DNA of 64,000 nucleotides from Achromobacter deleyi (GTDB taxonomy: Bacteria; Pseudomonadota; Gammaproteobacteria; Burkholderiales; Burkholderiaceae_B): NCBI RefSeq assembly GCF_902859705.1, contig NZ_CADIJO010000002.1, forward strand, positions 1-64,000, in the 5' to 3' direction. Shown here in pieces: positions 62,462 to 64,000 of the stretch (positions are counted from its first letter, which is position 1; each line of letters begins with the position of its first letter). The notes beneath the pieces were generated by a model. That model made no database searches, was not told where the DNA came from, and was given only the letters and a program-made list of their open reading frames with translations. Both the position numbers and the translations under genes were made by a program.

Positions 62462-63313
62462 TCAGGCCCCGCGCCCCGGCGCAGGGCGCAGATAATCGAT
62501 ATCCCACTCGCTTTCTTGCACCTGCACGAAGCCGTGCCGGCGGTAGAAGCGATTCGAGTCGCTGCCGCGCAGCGCACCCACGCGCACCGGCAGGCCCCGG
62601 CTGTCGGCATCGCGCAGCAAGCGGTCCAGCACCTGGCCGCCCACCCCCAACCCTTGCACGGCCGGCACCACATACAGGTGGTCCAGACGCAGCCCGTCGC
62701 CGTCCGGGCGCAGGGCATAGAAGCCCACGCGTGCGCCGTCCCGCTCGATGATCCAGGTATGTTCAGGCCGGAACGTGCTGCGCAGCCGCGCCCGCGCCCG
62801 CTCGGGATCGAAGCGGCCCAGCCGTTCCAGGCTGTCCCGCATGGCTTCGATGCGGATGGCCAGCAGGGCTTCGAAATCGGCCTCGGTGACCGGCAGGTCG
62901 CGCAGCGCGGCGGGCGCGAGCGCGTCGTAGCCGCGGCCCAGGAACTGCAGGATGCAGATGCCGTGGCCGAACGGATCGCCCAGGTGCGCAATGCGGCCCC
63001 ACGCGTGCGACACGGCGGCATCTTCCAGCCGCGCGCCCGCCGTCACCGCCCGCTGCACCGCGCCATCGACATCGTCGACCACCACGTCCAGGTGCACCGG
63101 CGTCCAGTGGCGGGCGTAGTTGCGCGGCTGGCGCACGCTGCCCGCGGCCGGGGTGCCGGTGGCCTTTTCCAGCAGGTAGACGGGGGCCGTGGCGCCCAGC
63201 ATTTCGGCAGCCTGGGGGCCCAGGCGTCGGTGCAGGACCAGCCCGAAGGCGTCCTGGTAGAAGGCAATGGCTTGCTCGAGATCGGGAACGTCGATATTGA
63301 CCAGGATACGCAT
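62462..63313 (-). CDS. VOC (glyoxalase-like) domain fused to GNAT acetyltransferase
   Basis: A 283-residue two-domain protein. Residues 1-122 form a glyoxalase/VOC domain (NIDVPDLEQAIAFYQDAFGL, then HLDVVVDDVDGAVQRAVTAG and DPFGHGICILQFLG). Residues about 130-277 form a GNAT acetyltransferase, with the acetyl-CoA loop VVPAVQGLGVGGQVLDRLLRDA and the final SNRFYRRHGFVQV. The likely metal residues in the VOC part (His near 85 and Glu/Gln at the end) are incompletely conserved. The start at 63313 begins directly at the first beta-strand. VOC proteins often bind antibiotics or act as resistance proteins, as do GNATs, but nothing here proves such a role. Confidence 0.88.
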   Translation of the reverse strand: MRILVNIDVPDLEQAIAFYQDAFGLVLHRRLGPQAAEMLGATAPVYLLEKATGTPAAGSVRQPRNYARHWTPVHLDVVVDDVDGAVQRAVTAGARLEDAAVSHAWGRIAHLGDPFGHGICILQFLGRGYDALAPAALRDLPVTEADFEALLAIRIEAMRDSLERLGRFDPERARARLRSTFRPEHTWIIERDGARVGFYALRPDGDGLRLDHLYVVPAVQGLGVGGQVLDRLLRDADSRGLPVRVGALRGSDSNRFYRRHGFVQVQESEWDIDYLRPAPGRGA

Positions 63314-63468
63314 GGGGTTTTCCGGGAAAGCGCGTCGCGAAAACATAGCATGGCGCCGGCCCCGCGCGGCAGGCCTCGCGCGAGATCGTTGCTGCGCTAA
63401 AGAACCCCGGGCCGCGACCGTAAAAAGGGATATGTGTTTGCCGATTTGGCGACGTCATCTCAGCAAGC

Positions 63469-64000
63469 GTGAGCAAGGCCCTATCCGTGCGTTACCCCCA
63501 TATTCCCTGGCTGCCCCTGTTGTTCTATCCTGCGCTGCCGGTATTCGCGGCGGCCGGGCTGTTGCTATGGCAGCAGTGGCCCCCGGCCCTGACGCAGATC
63601 GTGCCGTTCGTGCCCTGGGTCATGGCGCTGGTGGGCGGGGCCATCTGCCTGATGTACCAGCGGTCGCAGACCTTGGCGCTGATGCTCAGCGTGCTGGGGG
63701 CGGTGGCCGTCTGGCCCGCCCTGGCCAGCCAGGCGCCCTGGGCGCTGGGGCCGGCGCTGGTGTGGTGGTCGCTGGCCTACAGCATCAATGCGCTCTGGGC
63801 CGAGCGGTCCAGCCTGCTGCTGGACATGGCTGCCCGCATCGGCCTGATGGCCGTGGGCGCGGCCGTCATCGCGCTGGCGGGCAAGGACGGCGTGGCAGAG
63901 TGGTTCGGTGCGCTGGCGGTGCAGGGCATGCTGGCCCGGCTGGGCCTGCCCGTGCAGGCCTTGGCCGCGCTGCTCGTGACCGGCCTGACGCTGACCTTGC
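63469..64000 (+). CDS. Polytopic membrane protein (partial, 3' end outside window)
   Basis: At least 177 codons are open to the window edge. The translation is almost wholly hydrophobic, with about five membrane helices: WLPLLFYPALPVFAAAGLLL, IVPFVPWVMALVGGAICLMY, LALMLSVLGAVAVWPALA, WALGPALVWWSLAYSINALW and a region around IGLMAVGAAVIALAG. The GTG at 63469 is used; a GTG at 63487 is an alternative. No soluble domain is reached. The layout resembles the membrane sensor part of some signalling proteins such as diguanylate cyclases, but this is a guess. Confidence 0.7.
   Translation, partial: MSKALSVRYPHIPWLPLLFYPALPVFAAAGLLLWQQWPPALTQIVPFVPWVMALVGGAICLMYQRSQTLALMLSVLGAVAVWPALASQAPWALGPALVWWSLAYSINALWAERSSLLLDMAARIGLMAVGAAVIALAGKDGVAEWFGALAVQGMLARLGLPVQALAALLVTGLTLTL

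Noticed and set aside
1..64000. CRISPR arrays, insertion sequences, prophage or integrative element ends, tRNA and rRNA genes
   Set aside because: No regularly spaced repeats, transposase or integrase proteins, tRNA-like folds or rRNA sequence were seen in the window.

Overview
The window is GC-rich, densely packed proteobacterial chromosome. I infer a member of the Alcaligenaceae close to Achromobacter or Bordetella. The reasons are two Bug/TctC-type solute receptors with no membrane partners, many LysR regulators each beside a small catabolic operon, a tcuRAB-type cluster, a short PHA locus, a cyanide-insensitive CioAB oxidase with its DUF2474 partner, and Burkholderiales-like housekeeping genes (metG, apbC, tamA, tamB, dcd). 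No rRNA, tRNA, insertion sequence or CRISPR array was seen.

Layout. 1-10117: a catabolic locus of a divergent hydantoinase/carbamoylase pair, a LysR gene, and then DUF917 protein, urocanase paralogue, MHS transporter, exported metallo-beta-lactamase-fold protein and exported lyase of the histidase fold. Together these match the ergothioneine-to-glutamate route step by step. 10289-13479: a glutathione transferase and a three-haem/two-haem cytochrome c pair. 13612-17433: Bug receptor, GAF protein and creatinase-like M24 protein, divergent from a LysR gene. 17514-22252: tricarballylate-type cluster (tcuR, tcuA, tcuB, Bug receptor). 22299-24156: small exported and membrane proteins. 24259-28281: cioA-cioB-DUF2474 oxidase operon running into a MocR regulator. 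28559-31281: hydrolase, EamA exporter and divergent LysR. 31360-40593: PHA genes phaB, phaP and phaC, split by an RbbA-type drug exporter operon; a TetR gene lies divergently. 41512-45989: CSS/EAL phosphodiesterase, DUF2975/XRE pair, DUF4156 lipoprotein and Kch channel. 45990-47955: two intergenic regions with orphan plus-strand terminators (one holding a strong candidate structured RNA), flanking a degenerate response regulator. 47956-52116: XRE regulator, acyltransferase, two META-domain lipoproteins and TrhO. 52250-64000: metG, a small membrane protein, apbC-tamA-tamB, dcd, a VOC-GNAT fusion and the start of a membrane protein.

How the genes work together. In the first locus a betaine-type transporter could import ergothioneine. 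A lyase without the MIO triad would eliminate trimethylamine, the urocanase paralogue would hydrate thiourocanate, the DUF917 protein would desulfurise the thiohydantoin, and the hydantoinase and carbamoylase would open and trim the ring to glutamate. Both transcription units carry the same TTAAC-N5-GTTA LysR-type box, which supports one regulon. This assignment is inference from family content and gene context; no enzyme activity can be read from the sequence. The other points most worth a second look are the intergenic RNA at about 46107-46387, the receiver domain with Glu in place of the phosphoacceptor Asp, and the metal-ligand losses in the M24 protein and the hydantoinase.
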